From assembly GCA_023953905.1 (NCBI GenBank), contig JAMLJA010000004.1, positions 62,001-126,000 on the forward strand: a stretch of 64,000 nt of DNA, in the 5' to 3' direction. Below the pieces are notes generated by a model. It did no database searches, was not told the origin of the DNA, and worked only from the letters and a program-made list of their open reading frames with translations. The position numbers were made by a program, and so were the translations under genes. Positions 49,117-57,813 of this stretch are shown piece by piece. Positions within the stretch are counted from its first letter, which is position 1; each line of letters begins with the position of its first letter. Origin of the DNA: Rhizobiaceae bacterium (lineage in GTDB: Bacteria; Pseudomonadota; Alphaproteobacteria; Rhizobiales; Rhizobiaceae).

Positions 49117-50437
49117 ACACCGCTCTCGCTCTAGCGGGCAGAACGCAAAGCAGCGAGATACCCCGCGTCAGCAGGAATATATGTAGCGCCGCCCACAGGC
49201 CATGATTGCCGAAGATGGTGGTCAGGATTTCGAGTGCCGCGACGAATACGACAAGCGACAAGACCATCATGTTGCGCATGTCGCTCGACCAGGTGGCGCC
49301 GATGAAAACACCATCCATCTGAAAAGCCAGCACGCCAGTGACTGCCGTAAAGGCTGCCCAGACAAGGAACTGATCAGCCGCCAAGCGCACATCGGTCGAA
49401 GTGGTGATCGTTTCCACCAGCGCCGGCCCGAAAATCAGAAACACCGTCGTGGCGAGCGCCGCGAGAACGAAGCCCCAGATGGTCGTAAGACGCAGCGCGG
49501 CCCGGAAGGCTGGCGCATAGCGTGCACCCACGGCGCGCCCCGCAAGTTGCTCGGCCGCGTTGGCGAACCCGTCAAGAAAGAAGCCGCCGACCAGAAAGAA
49601 ATTCATCAGAACCGCATTGGCGGCCAGTGTCACCGTTCCGAACTGCGCGCCCTGTCGCGTGAACAGCGCGAAAGCGGCAAGCAGTGAGAAGGACCTGATC
49701 ATGATATCGCGATTGAGCGACAGCATCCTGCGAAAGGCCGTGGCATTGAGCAACGCTCCTTTCTCCAAAGGCGCCTGCTGGCGGAAACGATGCATGACGA
49801 TGATCATGCCAACGCAAGCCGCCACTCCCTCGCCACACACAACTGCCCATGCAACACCGGCGACGCCCCAGCCCCAGTAGAGCCCGAAAATCAAGGCAAG
49901 GATGATGTTGAGGCCGTTCAGGAGGATTTGCAGCGCGAGCCCCAGCGTTGCTTCTCCGCGCCCCAGCACATAGCCCAGCACCGCATAGTTGATCAGCGCA
50001 AAGGGTGCGCCCAGCATCCTCACCCGGACATAGGTTTCAAGCGCCTCGCTGACGGCAGCATCCGCGCCTATAAACCATCGACCCGCATCAGCAACCAAAG
50101 GAGCAGCAACGGCAAGTATGAGGCCGCTGGTCAATGCGATGGCAAAGGCCCGCCAGAAGATCGCCTGCTCCTCGGCAGGATCGTCTCGCCCGAAGGCCTG
50201 AGAAACCAGCCCGGTGGTTCCTGAGCGAAGAAAATTGAAGGTTGTGAAGACCACGTCGAACACGATCGCGCCGGCCGCCAGCCCTCCAAGCAGCGCAGCA
50301 CTTCCGAATTGGCCGACGACTGCTGTGCCGACAATCCCCAGCAGCGGTGTCGTTAGATAGGCAAGCGTCATTGGAACCGCGATGGAAAGAACCACGCGGT
50401 TGGTGACCTCAAAGGGCTTCGGAGACTGCTCGATCAT
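49106..50437 (-). CDS. MATE-family efflux transporter (DinF/NorM type)
   Basis: A 443-residue inner-membrane protein with 12 predicted helices in two six-helix halves, typical of MATE exporters driven by H+ or Na+. The N-terminus (VTNRVVLSIAVPMTLAYLTTPLLGIVGT) and the FLRSGTTGLVSQAFG region near residue 70 are the family signature, with the second copy around VLMNFFLVGGFFLDGFANAAEQL. It resembles the DinF branch more than NorM. Substrate unknown. The start is the ATG at 50437. It overlaps pyrD tail to tail. Confidence 0.9.
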   Translation of the reverse strand: MIEQSPKPFEVTNRVVLSIAVPMTLAYLTTPLLGIVGTAVVGQFGSAALLGGLAAGAIVFDVVFTTFNFLRSGTTGLVSQAFGRDDPAEEQAIFWRAFAIALTSGLILAVAAPLVADAGRWFIGADAAVSEALETYVRVRMLGAPFALINYAVLGYVLGRGEATLGLALQILLNGLNIILALIFGLYWGWGVAGVAWAVVCGEGVAACVGMIIVMHRFRQQAPLEKGALLNATAFRRMLSLNRDIMIRSFSLLAAFALFTRQGAQFGTVTLAANAVLMNFFLVGGFFLDGFANAAEQLAGRAVGARYAPAFRAALRLTTIWGFVLAALATTVFLIFGPALVETITTSTDVRLAADQFLVWAAFTAVTGVLAFQMDGVFIGATWSSDMRNMMVLSLVVFVAALEILTTIFGNHGLWAALHIFLLTRGISLLCVLPARARAVFTR

Positions 50438-50590
50438 TGCGCATCTCTCTGCGAGGAATCAGCGCGGCGCAAGCACCACGCGCGTGGAGTGCTGGACCAG
50501 TCGACAGCCGTCGCCATCTTTCTTCCCGCCAGCGCCGAGCCAACGATCCCGCCTTCCAAAAAATGCGACAACCCGTATAGAGTGCCGTCC

Positions 50591-51490
50591 GTGCCGCTTC
50601 CTATCGTCAGCCACCCCGACTACGACGCTGGATTTTCGACATCCCATCGCTTTCCGATGGGAAAATACAGCGCGCTCGTCGATATCCTCACCAACAGGGG
50701 ACTGATGGGTTCAGTGAGCCAACCAGACCTCCCGTTACCGGAATGGCTTCACCTCGCACACGAGCCTGACTACGTGGGACAGGTGGTGTCGTGCACAGTG
50801 CCACCGAAGATCGAACGGGAGATCGGTTTCCCGGTAACCCAACGTGTGTCCTTGCGTGCGCAGCTTGCTGCCGCAGGAACCTTGCTCGCGGCGCGACTGG
50901 CACTGATACACGGATTGGCCTGCAATACCGCCGGCGGCAGCCATCATGCGAGGCGCGACCATGGCGCGGGCTTCTGTACGTTCAACGATGTGGCGATCGC
51001 CAGCCTTGTACTTCTGTCGGAGGGGCGGGCACGCAATATTCTGGTCGTCGATCTGGATGTGCATCAGGGCGACGGCACGGCCCAGATTCTGGCCGACGAG
51101 CCGCGGGTTTTCACGTTTTCCATGCATGGCGAACGGAACTATCCGGTCCGCAAGGCCCTATCGGATCTCGACATCGCGCTCCCCGATGGCATGGAGGACG
51201 ATGCCTATCTGTCAGTATTGGCGAAGGAACTTCCGCGTCTGTGTGGCATGCGACTTTGGGACATCGTCTTTTACAATGCAGGAGTCGACCCGCACCAGGA
51301 GGATCGGCTCGGCAGGCTGGCCCTCAGCAACGAGGGGCTCAGACGGCGCGAAGAACTGGTAATCGGTTCGTTCCGCAAGCTTGGCGTGCCGGTCTGCGGA
51401 GTACTCGGAGGCGGCTATTCTCAGGATGTGACAGCGCTGGCCGAGCGCCACGCCATCCTGTTCGACGTGGCTTCGCGCTACGCCGGTTGA
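50591..51490 (+). CDS. Histone-deacetylase-superfamily amidohydrolase
   Basis: A zinc-dependent deacetylase-like hydrolase of about 299 residues. It contains the active-site pair GGSHHARRDHGAGFCTFNDVAIA (parts, about 116-138), the zinc ligands in VDLDVHQGDGT (Asp and His) and the later GVDPHQEDRLG, with Gly-rich GGGYSQD near the end. Bacterial members deacetylate acetylated polyamines, short-chain amides or protein lysines. The start is uncertain: GTG at 50591 gives the normal PLPIVSHPDYDAGFSTSHRFPM N-terminus; GTG at 50582 and a longer upstream frame are alternatives. It converges with the small DUF6460-like gene. Confidence 0.85.
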   Translation: MPLPIVSHPDYDAGFSTSHRFPMGKYSALVDILTNRGLMGSVSQPDLPLPEWLHLAHEPDYVGQVVSCTVPPKIEREIGFPVTQRVSLRAQLAAAGTLLAARLALIHGLACNTAGGSHHARRDHGAGFCTFNDVAIASLVLLSEGRARNILVVDLDVHQGDGTAQILADEPRVFTFSMHGERNYPVRKALSDLDIALPDGMEDDAYLSVLAKELPRLCGMRLWDIVFYNAGVDPHQEDRLGRLALSNEGLRRREELVIGSFRKLGVPVCGVLGGGYSQDVTALAERHAILFDVASRYAG

Positions 51491-51497
51491 GGCCGCA

Positions 51498-51761
51498 TCA
51501 ACCGCGAAAGCGCGTAATGCGTATGAGCAGGAATATCGGCACCACAATCGCCGCCCCTAGCAAGATATACCCCAGGAAACTGTCCAGCGTTGCAAAGCCG
51601 GTGCGCCAGATGCGTTCCAGAACGGACTGAATTCCGTACAGAATGTCGTAAGGCGACCAGCCGAACGCGCTCATCACGAGCCCAACGAGAAACGATACGA
51701 CAATCAGCTTGATGAGGACCCGAAAAGGGCTGTCACCAAGGAATCGGCTTAGCGCCTGCAT
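51498..51761 (-). CDS. Small inner-membrane protein (DUF6460-like)
   Basis: An 87-residue protein with two predicted transmembrane helices (about 15-35 and 62-82) and a short amphipathic segment between them (WSPYDILYGIQSVLERIW). It resembles, from memory, the DUF6460 group of alphaproteobacteria. No function known. The gene lies alone, convergent with the deacetylase-like gene (7-bp gap). Confidence 0.65.
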   Translation of the reverse strand: MQALSRFLGDSPFRVLIKLIVVSFLVGLVMSAFGWSPYDILYGIQSVLERIWRTGFATLDSFLGYILLGAAIVVPIFLLIRITRFRG

Positions 51762-52052
51762 TATAGGACCGTCTCCAGTAACATTACGCCCAGATACGTT
51801 GGCACGGCGGCGGCTTCAAGGCGGGCAACATGATTGTTTCGATCGTCCTTCAAGCCGATATCGGGTCGCCACAGCTGCCAGAGGAACCACGCGAGTTTGA
51901 TGCGAGATCGGCATTGATACGTTTTTTTTCATTATTGGACTTTCCCGATTGCTGCGGCGCATCATCCAAGAAGTCGACCTGAAAGCGCTCGTCAGAAGCG
52001 CACAGGATGATCGAGCGTCATCAAGACGTCTTAACCAATAAGGGGAACTGTC

Positions 52053-53711
52053 ATGTCGTCGTTTCGTGATTTTCCGTTGCCGAACCTGAACCGTCGCAAT
52101 CTCTTGCAAGCGGCATCAGCGACAGCAGCAGCCACTGTGATGCCTCGCATCCTCGACATTCCGGCCGCCTATGCGCAGGCCGGATCCACCCTCGTGATCG
52201 CGGCGCCAGCGACACCTCAGAGCCTTGATTGCAATTTCGACGTGAGCCTTGGCACTTTCGAAGCGATCGCCGCTTTGTATGATGGCCTGCTCGGTTTCGA
52301 GAAAATTCCCGATGCCGGCGTTCCCGATGCGCGGCGTGAGGACATCGCGTTTCATGCCGACAAGCCCGGCGGCGTCAATATGGTCGGCAAGCTGGCAGAG
52401 AGCTGGGAGCTGTCTCCCGACGCCAAGCGTGTGGTGTTCAAGCTGCGCGAAGGCGTGATGAGCAACTGGGGCAACGAACTGACCGCCGAAGATGTCCGCT
52501 GGACCTGGAACCGCGCTTTCGAGCTTGGTGGTCTTGGCGCCTTCTATACGGCTGTCACGGGTCTGAAGAAGCCGGAAGACATCAAGGTGGAGGACAAGTA
52601 CGTCGTCTCCTTCAACGTCGAAGATCCGAACCCGCTTCTGCTCAAGATCCACACGAACCTCTACACGCCTGTCTATGACAGCGTGAAGTGCAAGGCCGAG
52701 GGCGGCACGGACGATCCGTGGGCGCGCAAGTTCATCGAGAACAACAGTGCGGGTTTCGGACCCTATCAGCTTCAGCAGCTGGTTCGCGGCCAGCAGGCGG
52801 TGTTTCAGGCGCGGGCCGACTACTATGGCGGCAAGCCGGCCATCGATACGGTCGTCTTCAAGGAAGTGCCGACCTCGGCTTCGCGCGTCCAGCTGCTCCA
52901 GGGCGGCGCGGTCGACATCGCGCAGTACCTCCAGCCGCTGGAGATCATCAGCCTGAAGAACGTGCCTTCGGTTGCGGTAGAGACCGTTCCCGCGTCCTTC
53001 ATGATCTGGATCGAGCTCAACGCCAAGATCGAGCCATTCGACAATGTCGATGTGCGCCGCGCGATGAACTTCGCCTTCCCTCAACAGGAAGTCATCAAAG
53101 CCGTCTATCAGGATCTCGCCAGCCCCCTCAACGGCTGCATGCCCAATATCTATCCGGGCTTCTCGGGCGAATTTTACGATTACGAGTACAATCTCGACAA
53201 GGCCAAGGAGTTGCTCGAAAAGGCCGGACACGGTGGCGGATTCAAGAGCACGCTCGCCTACAACGCCGGCGATCCTGTGCAGGAACCGATTGCCATCATC
53301 TATCAGTCGGCGCTGCGCAAGATTGGGATCGAACTGGAACTGAAGAAGGTTCCGGCAGGCTCGTTCTACAACTTCGTCACCGATCGCAAGCAGCCGATGA
53401 TCTTCTATGTCGACAGCCCGTGGTGCCCGGATCCCGGCTATTCGCTAACGCTCTATTTCGACAGCAAGAGCTATGTGAACTACTCGAACTACGTCAACGC
53501 CGACGTCGACAAGCTGCTGGCAGAGATGGCGGCAACCGCCGACGAAAGCCTGCGCCTCGAAAAGGCCAAGGAAGCCCAGAAGATCATCATGGACGAAGCG
53601 CCATGGACCTTCGTCTGCTATCCGAACTACACGATGGCACGCAAAGCCGATCTGAAGGGTTGGACCTATTACACGTCCAACAATATCCGCTTCCAGGACT
53701 TCAGCCGCTGA
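52053..53711 (+). CDS. Family 5 ABC substrate-binding protein (Opp/Dpp type), Tat signal
   Basis: A 552-residue periplasmic solute-binding protein for the importer encoded just downstream. The N-terminus carries a twin-arginine motif (NRRNLLQAASATAAA, residues 13-27) with cleavage likely after AYAQA near residue 42. The SBP_bac_5 features follow: LAESWELSPDAKRVVFKLREGV, the ADVRWTWNRAF-type segment (here EDVRWTWNRAF) and the C-terminal APWTFVCYPNY. Family members bind peptides, but also sugars, opines and glutathione; nothing here fixes the ligand. The ATG at 52053 follows AAGGGGAAC. First gene of a six-gene unit. Confidence 0.93.
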   Translation: MSSFRDFPLPNLNRRNLLQAASATAAATVMPRILDIPAAYAQAGSTLVIAAPATPQSLDCNFDVSLGTFEAIAALYDGLLGFEKIPDAGVPDARREDIAFHADKPGGVNMVGKLAESWELSPDAKRVVFKLREGVMSNWGNELTAEDVRWTWNRAFELGGLGAFYTAVTGLKKPEDIKVEDKYVVSFNVEDPNPLLLKIHTNLYTPVYDSVKCKAEGGTDDPWARKFIENNSAGFGPYQLQQLVRGQQAVFQARADYYGGKPAIDTVVFKEVPTSASRVQLLQGGAVDIAQYLQPLEIISLKNVPSVAVETVPASFMIWIELNAKIEPFDNVDVRRAMNFAFPQQEVIKAVYQDLASPLNGCMPNIYPGFSGEFYDYEYNLDKAKELLEKAGHGGGFKSTLAYNAGDPVQEPIAIIYQSALRKIGIELELKKVPAGSFYNFVTDRKQPMIFYVDSPWCPDPGYSLTLYFDSKSYVNYSNYVNADVDKLLAEMAATADESLRLEKAKEAQKIIMDEAPWTFVCYPNYTMARKADLKGWTYYTSNNIRFQDFSR

Positions 53712-53718
53712 GCCTGAC

Positions 53719-54708
53719 GTGACATCGCAACCCCAGGGCGTTCCGACGCTCCAGGCAGCACCAGAGGAAGCGGGTCGACCATCCGCTTCCGGCTCGTGGT
53801 GGTTTTTCCTTGCGGTTTTGCGGGCCCGCCCGCAATTCGCGCTTGGCTACGGAATCGTGCTGCTCATCATTCTGCTCGCCATTTTCGCGCCCCTGATCGC
53901 GCCGTTCGATCCGCAGCAGGCCAATCCCTCGGCCTTTCTGCAGCCACCAGGCTGGCCCTATCTCATGGGCACCGACGCTACCGGTCTCGACATATTCTCG
54001 CGCGTCATCTACGCGCCGCGCATCGACCTTGCGATCGCGCTCGCCGGCACGCTCGTTTCGGCAGTGTTCGGATCGATTTTCGGCTCTATCGCTGGCTATT
54101 ACGAGACGAAGCGCGGACTTGGCACGCTTGTCTCCGGTTTCATCATGAGAAGCTCTGATGTCATTCAGGCTTTCCCGGTCTTCGTTTTCGCGATCGCTGT
54201 GGTGGCGGTTCTCGGCCAGAGCCTTCAGAGCATCATCCTTGCGGTCGCGTTCGTGAACGCGCCGATCTATTTGCGCCTCATGCGCAGTCAGGTCCTTTCC
54301 GTACGGCGGCTGCGCTATGTGGAGGCGGCCTATATCGCCGGAACATCCGACCTCGGCATTCTGGCGCGGCATGTCATCCCCAACGCCATGGCGCCGGTCT
54401 TGGCCCAGCTTTCCGTCAATATTGGCTGGGCAATCCTGCTGACGTCTGCGCTGAGCTTCATCGGAGCCGGCGTTGAGGCGCCAACACCCGAATGGGGCAG
54501 CATGATCGCAATGGGCTACCAGAACATCATCACCGGTCACTGGTGGCCATCGATCTTTCCCGGCCTTGCACTGGCGCTGACAATCTTCGGCTTCTCGCTT
54601 GTCGGAGCCAGCGTCGAAGTCCTTGCCGATCCGGTTCGGCGCGGCCGGCTTGCGGGTGAAGTTCGGCAGCGACGTGGCGCCAACGTCGCTCCGGCAGGTC
54701 AGGTCTAA
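53719..54708 (+). CDS. ABC transporter permease (DppC/OppC type)
   Basis: A 329-residue inner-membrane permease with an N-terminal helix, the OppC-type extracellular segment APLIAPFDPQQANPSAFLQPP and GTDATGLDIFSRVIYAPRIDL, and a cytoplasmic EAA loop around EAAYIAGTSDLGILARHVIPN (about 195-215). It forms the membrane channel with the DppB-type permease. It starts with GTG at 53719, 7 bp after the binding-protein stop. In most Opp operons the B-type gene comes first; here the C-type gene precedes it. Confidence 0.92.
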   Translation: MTSQPQGVPTLQAAPEEAGRPSASGSWWFFLAVLRARPQFALGYGIVLLIILLAIFAPLIAPFDPQQANPSAFLQPPGWPYLMGTDATGLDIFSRVIYAPRIDLAIALAGTLVSAVFGSIFGSIAGYYETKRGLGTLVSGFIMRSSDVIQAFPVFVFAIAVVAVLGQSLQSIILAVAFVNAPIYLRLMRSQVLSVRRLRYVEAAYIAGTSDLGILARHVIPNAMAPVLAQLSVNIGWAILLTSALSFIGAGVEAPTPEWGSMIAMGYQNIITGHWWPSIFPGLALALTIFGFSLVGASVEVLADPVRRGRLAGEVRQRRGANVAPAGQV

Positions 54709-54719
54709 GGAGAGGCGCC

Positions 54720-55727
54720 ATGCAGATACTCTCCTATATCGGCCGCCGCCTGATCTTCGTGGCTCCGCAACTGGTCGGCATCCTGCTTGTCACCTTTCTG
54801 TTGCTCAAGCTCATACCCGGCGATCCGGCCGTGATGATGCTCGGGCCATTTGCGACGGATGAGGGACTTGCACGACTGCGAACGGAGCTCGGCCTCGACC
54901 ATTCCATCATCAAGCAGTTCGGTATCTATCTCTGGCGGGTGATCCATTGGGATCTTGGCACCTCCTGGCAGACGACCATGCCCGTCACTTCCGATCTCGC
55001 CCAACGCTTTCCCGCGACTCTGGAGCTCGTTACTCTGTCACTGCTGCTCGCGCTCTCCATCGGCATGCCGCTGGGGGTCATAGGGGCTCGCAGCAAGAAC
55101 GGGATCATCCGCAAACTGGTCGAATATTACGGACTGGCAGCCGGTTCCCTGCCCGATTTCTGGTTCGGTCTGGTCCTGATCTTCATATTCTACACAATAT
55201 TGGGCGTGGTGCCCGCACCGCTCGGGCGCATCGACTTCACGATTATTCCGCCACCCGAAGTGACCGGGTCCTTACTCATCGACAGCGTGATCAGCGGCAA
55301 TTGGCTCGCGCTGCGCAACGCCCTTGGCCATCTGATTCTTCCCGTCCTCACCCTTGGGCTGATCAATGCTGCGCCGATCCTCAAAATGACTATGTCGACA
55401 ATGGATCGCATGCTGGAAGCAGATTTCAGCCGGTATGCCGAAATGTGCGGCCTGCCCGACAGAGTGGTGGCGCGCAAGGCACTGAGAAACTCGCTTCCAT
55501 CCGTCATCACCATTGTCAGCGTGCTCTACGGATTCCTGATCGGTGGCGCGGTGCTGGTTGAGATCGTGTTCAGCTGGGGCGGCGCGGGGCAGTACGCCGT
55601 GCAAGGAGTCCTCAATGCGGATCTCAATCCGGTGCTCGGCTTCGTACTCTATTCGGCGATCCTGTCGTTGGTGATCTATCTCATCGTCGATCTGATCTAT
55701 TTCGCCATAGACCCGAGGACCCGGTGA
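54720..55727 (+). CDS. ABC transporter permease (DppB/OppB type)
   Basis: A 335-residue permease with the DppB-type N-terminus ILSYIGRRLIFVAPQLVGILLVTFLLLKLIPGDPA and the family GLDHSIIKQFGIYLWRVIHWDLGTS segment. The EAA-loop equivalent is DFSRYAEMCGLPDRVVARKALRNSLP (about 237-262). Six transmembrane helices are expected. It has a GGAG ribosome-binding site seven bases before its ATG and its stop overlaps the first ATPase gene by one base (TGATG). Partner of the C-type permease. Confidence 0.92.
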   Translation: MQILSYIGRRLIFVAPQLVGILLVTFLLLKLIPGDPAVMMLGPFATDEGLARLRTELGLDHSIIKQFGIYLWRVIHWDLGTSWQTTMPVTSDLAQRFPATLELVTLSLLLALSIGMPLGVIGARSKNGIIRKLVEYYGLAAGSLPDFWFGLVLIFIFYTILGVVPAPLGRIDFTIIPPPEVTGSLLIDSVISGNWLALRNALGHLILPVLTLGLINAAPILKMTMSTMDRMLEADFSRYAEMCGLPDRVVARKALRNSLPSVITIVSVLYGFLIGGAVLVEIVFSWGGAGQYAVQGVLNADLNPVLGFVLYSAILSLVIYLIVDLIYFAIDPRTR

Positions 55728-56743
55728 TGTCCGAAGCGGCCAACAGCGAGACAATGGACCAGACCGTGGCCGAACCGCTGCTGGAATGCGATGGCGTCTA
55801 TGTCACCTTCCCGCGCTACGGCGCCGAAGAGGCGGTGGCGCTGCGTGACGTCAGCCTGACGATCAGCCGCGGCGAGGTGTTGGGCTTGGTTGGTGAATCC
55901 GGCTCCGGAAAGACGATGCTTGCGCGCGCCATCATGCGGTTGATTCCGCAACCGGGCGCAATCACGTCGGGCTCCGTGACGTTCGAAGGCACAAACCTCG
56001 GAGAGCTGGATCCCGAAGCGCTGAGACGGATGCGGGGCCGGGATATCGCAATGATCATCTCCAATCCGCGAGGTGAGCTCGACCCGCTTCAAACCGTCGG
56101 CCAGCAGATCGGCAATGTTTTGCGCTACCATCTGGACCTCAACAGCAAGGATGTGCGCGAGCGCGCGCTCGACCTTCTGAAACAGGTCAGCATTCCCGAT
56201 CCGCAGCGACGGCTCGACGCCTATCCGCATGAACTTTCGGGTGGCATGGCGCAGCGTGTCGTCATCGCTATCGCGCTTGCCTGTTCGCCGCGTTTCATCA
56301 TCTCAGATGATGCGACTAGCGGTCTCGACGTCACCGTTCAGGCGCAAGTTCTGGAACTGATCCGCAAGCTTGTCAGCGAACGCGACACGTCGATGATGTT
56401 CATTACCCGCGATATCGGCATCACGGCGCATTATTGCGACCGCATCGCCATCATCTATGCGGGCGAAATCATGGAAGTGGCCGATCGCGGCGTGTTCTTC
56501 GATGATCCGCTGCATCCCTACACGGTGCTACTGCTTGCCGCCTTCGCGCAGAATGAGCGTCTGCGCCGTTATTGGCTTGGCGAAGACAAGGTGCGTGAAA
56601 ACAGTGGCCCGAGTGCTGTTGGCTGCGCGTTCCAGAATCGCTGCGTGCGGGTGCAGCAGCGTTGCCTCGCCGAACATCCCGTTCTGACCGAGCACCGTCC
56701 CGGTCATTTTGTACGCTGCCATTTCCCAGTGGAGCGGCCATGA
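55727..56743 (+). CDS. ABC importer ATPase 1 (OppD type) with a degenerate catalytic site
   Basis: A 338-residue ATPase. Walker A is intact (GESGSGKT, 56-63) and so is the signature LSGGM (170-174). Three catalytic features differ from the norm. The Q-loop Gln is Ser112 (IISNP in place of FQDP), the catalytic Glu after Walker B is Asp195 (SDDATSGLD in place of ADEPTTALD), and the H-loop His is Arg228 (FITRDI in place of FITHDL). The C-terminal Cys-containing oligopeptide-transporter tail (CAFQNRC...C, about 300-330) is present. Hydrolysis at its own nucleotide site is probably weak. It overlaps both neighbours, so it is made with them. I prefer ATG 55727 to the GTG one codon upstream. Confidence 0.92.
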   Translation: MSEAANSETMDQTVAEPLLECDGVYVTFPRYGAEEAVALRDVSLTISRGEVLGLVGESGSGKTMLARAIMRLIPQPGAITSGSVTFEGTNLGELDPEALRRMRGRDIAMIISNPRGELDPLQTVGQQIGNVLRYHLDLNSKDVRERALDLLKQVSIPDPQRRLDAYPHELSGGMAQRVVIAIALACSPRFIISDDATSGLDVTVQAQVLELIRKLVSERDTSMMFITRDIGITAHYCDRIAIIYAGEIMEVADRGVFFDDPLHPYTVLLLAAFAQNERLRRYWLGEDKVRENSGPSAVGCAFQNRCVRVQQRCLAEHPVLTEHRPGHFVRCHFPVERP

Positions 56744-57813
56744 GTATTCTGACAGTCGACGAGCTTGTGCAGCATTTCCCGATCGGCGGGTCGAAGTCGG
56801 TCGTGCGTGCCGTCAATGGTGTCTCGTTTTCCCTCGACAAAGGAGAGACGCTGGCGCTGGTCGGCGAATCCGGCTCAGGAAAGACCACCATTGGCCGATG
56901 CGTTCTGGGGCTCATCGAGCCGACTGGGGGGCGTATCAATTTTGACGGCACGACGCTTGGACGCCACCGGACCGTCCGCTCTCCCGAGCTTCGCGGCAAG
57001 CTGCAACTGGTCTTCCAGGAACCCGCGGAATCGCTCAATCCGCGCATGCGCGTGTTCGAGCAGATTGACGAGCCTTTGCGCGCCCTAAAGATGCCTCGGG
57101 CCGACCGCGAAGCAAAAGTAAGGCTCGCGGCACGCCGCGTCGGCCTTGCGGAGTCGTTGCTTGAACGTTTTCCCACCGAGATCAGCATGGGACTTCAGCA
57201 GCGCGTCGGCGTCGCCCGCGCGATGATTTCCGAACCGGAGATCGTGGTGCTGGACGAACCCACCTCGGCGCTGGACCCGACGGCGCGCGCCGAGATCATC
57301 GATCTGTTGATCCGCATTCAACGGGAGTTGGGCACCGCCTATCTTTTTATCAGTCACGATCTCTCAGCGGTCAGGCACATCAGCCATCGTATCGCGGTGC
57401 TCTATCTCGGGAAAATCGTCGAACAAGGGCCTTCCGCAAAGCTGTTCGCGCAGCCCTCCCACCCCTATTCCGTCGCGCTTCTATCGTCGGTGCTGTTGCC
57501 CAATCCCCGTATCAAGAGCGGCGGCAAGATCAGATTGTCCGGCGAGATTCCCAGTCCCATCAACCTGCCGCCCGCCTGCTATCTGGCTGGCCGCTGCCCG
57601 ATGGTGATCGACCGGTGTCGAGAGACGATGCCGCCCGTCGAGATGGTTGCGGATAATCACTCCGTCCGATGCTACCGGCACAAGGAAGTGTCGGAGTTGG
57701 ACAAGGATTTCGACAGCTTTGCCCGCTTCCAGAGCGAGGCTGACAGAATTCTGGGGGCCGGAATCCCGGAACCCATCAAGATCGGCATACCCGAAAACGC
57801 AGGAGATCGGTAA
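56740..57813 (+). CDS. ABC importer ATPase 2 (OppF type) with altered signature motif
   Basis: A 357-residue ATPase. Walker A (GESGSGKT, 42-49), Q-loop Gln93 (VFQEP), Walker B with catalytic Glu173 (LDEPTSALD) and H-loop His206 (FISHDL) are all canonical. The signature is not: ISMGL (148-152) replaces LSGGQ, losing the first Gly and the Gln. In an ABC dimer the signature of one subunit completes the ATP site of the other, so this defect falls in the same site as the defects of ATPase 1. The C-terminal tail with Cys residues (CYLAGRCPMVIDRC) is present and the protein is extended by about 30 residues beyond the family norm. The 4-bp overlap with ATPase 1 supports coupled synthesis. Confidence 0.92.
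   Translation: MSILTVDELVQHFPIGGSKSVVRAVNGVSFSLDKGETLALVGESGSGKTTIGRCVLGLIEPTGGRINFDGTTLGRHRTVRSPELRGKLQLVFQEPAESLNPRMRVFEQIDEPLRALKMPRADREAKVRLAARRVGLAESLLERFPTEISMGLQQRVGVARAMISEPEIVVLDEPTSALDPTARAEIIDLLIRIQRELGTAYLFISHDLSAVRHISHRIAVLYLGKIVEQGPSAKLFAQPSHPYSVALLSSVLLPNPRIKSGGKIRLSGEIPSPINLPPACYLAGRCPMVIDRCRETMPPVEMVADNHSVRCYRHKEVSELDKDFDSFARFQSEADRILGAGIPEPIKIGIPENAGDR

Noticed and set aside
51922..51929. Run of eight T residues as a terminator
   Set aside because: No stem-loop directly before it on either strand; probably part of a promoter-region AT stretch.
52116..53231. A 371-codon open frame antisense to the Opp-type binding-protein gene
   Set aside because: Same reason: entirely within a gene with strong family evidence, no ribosome-binding site or domain.
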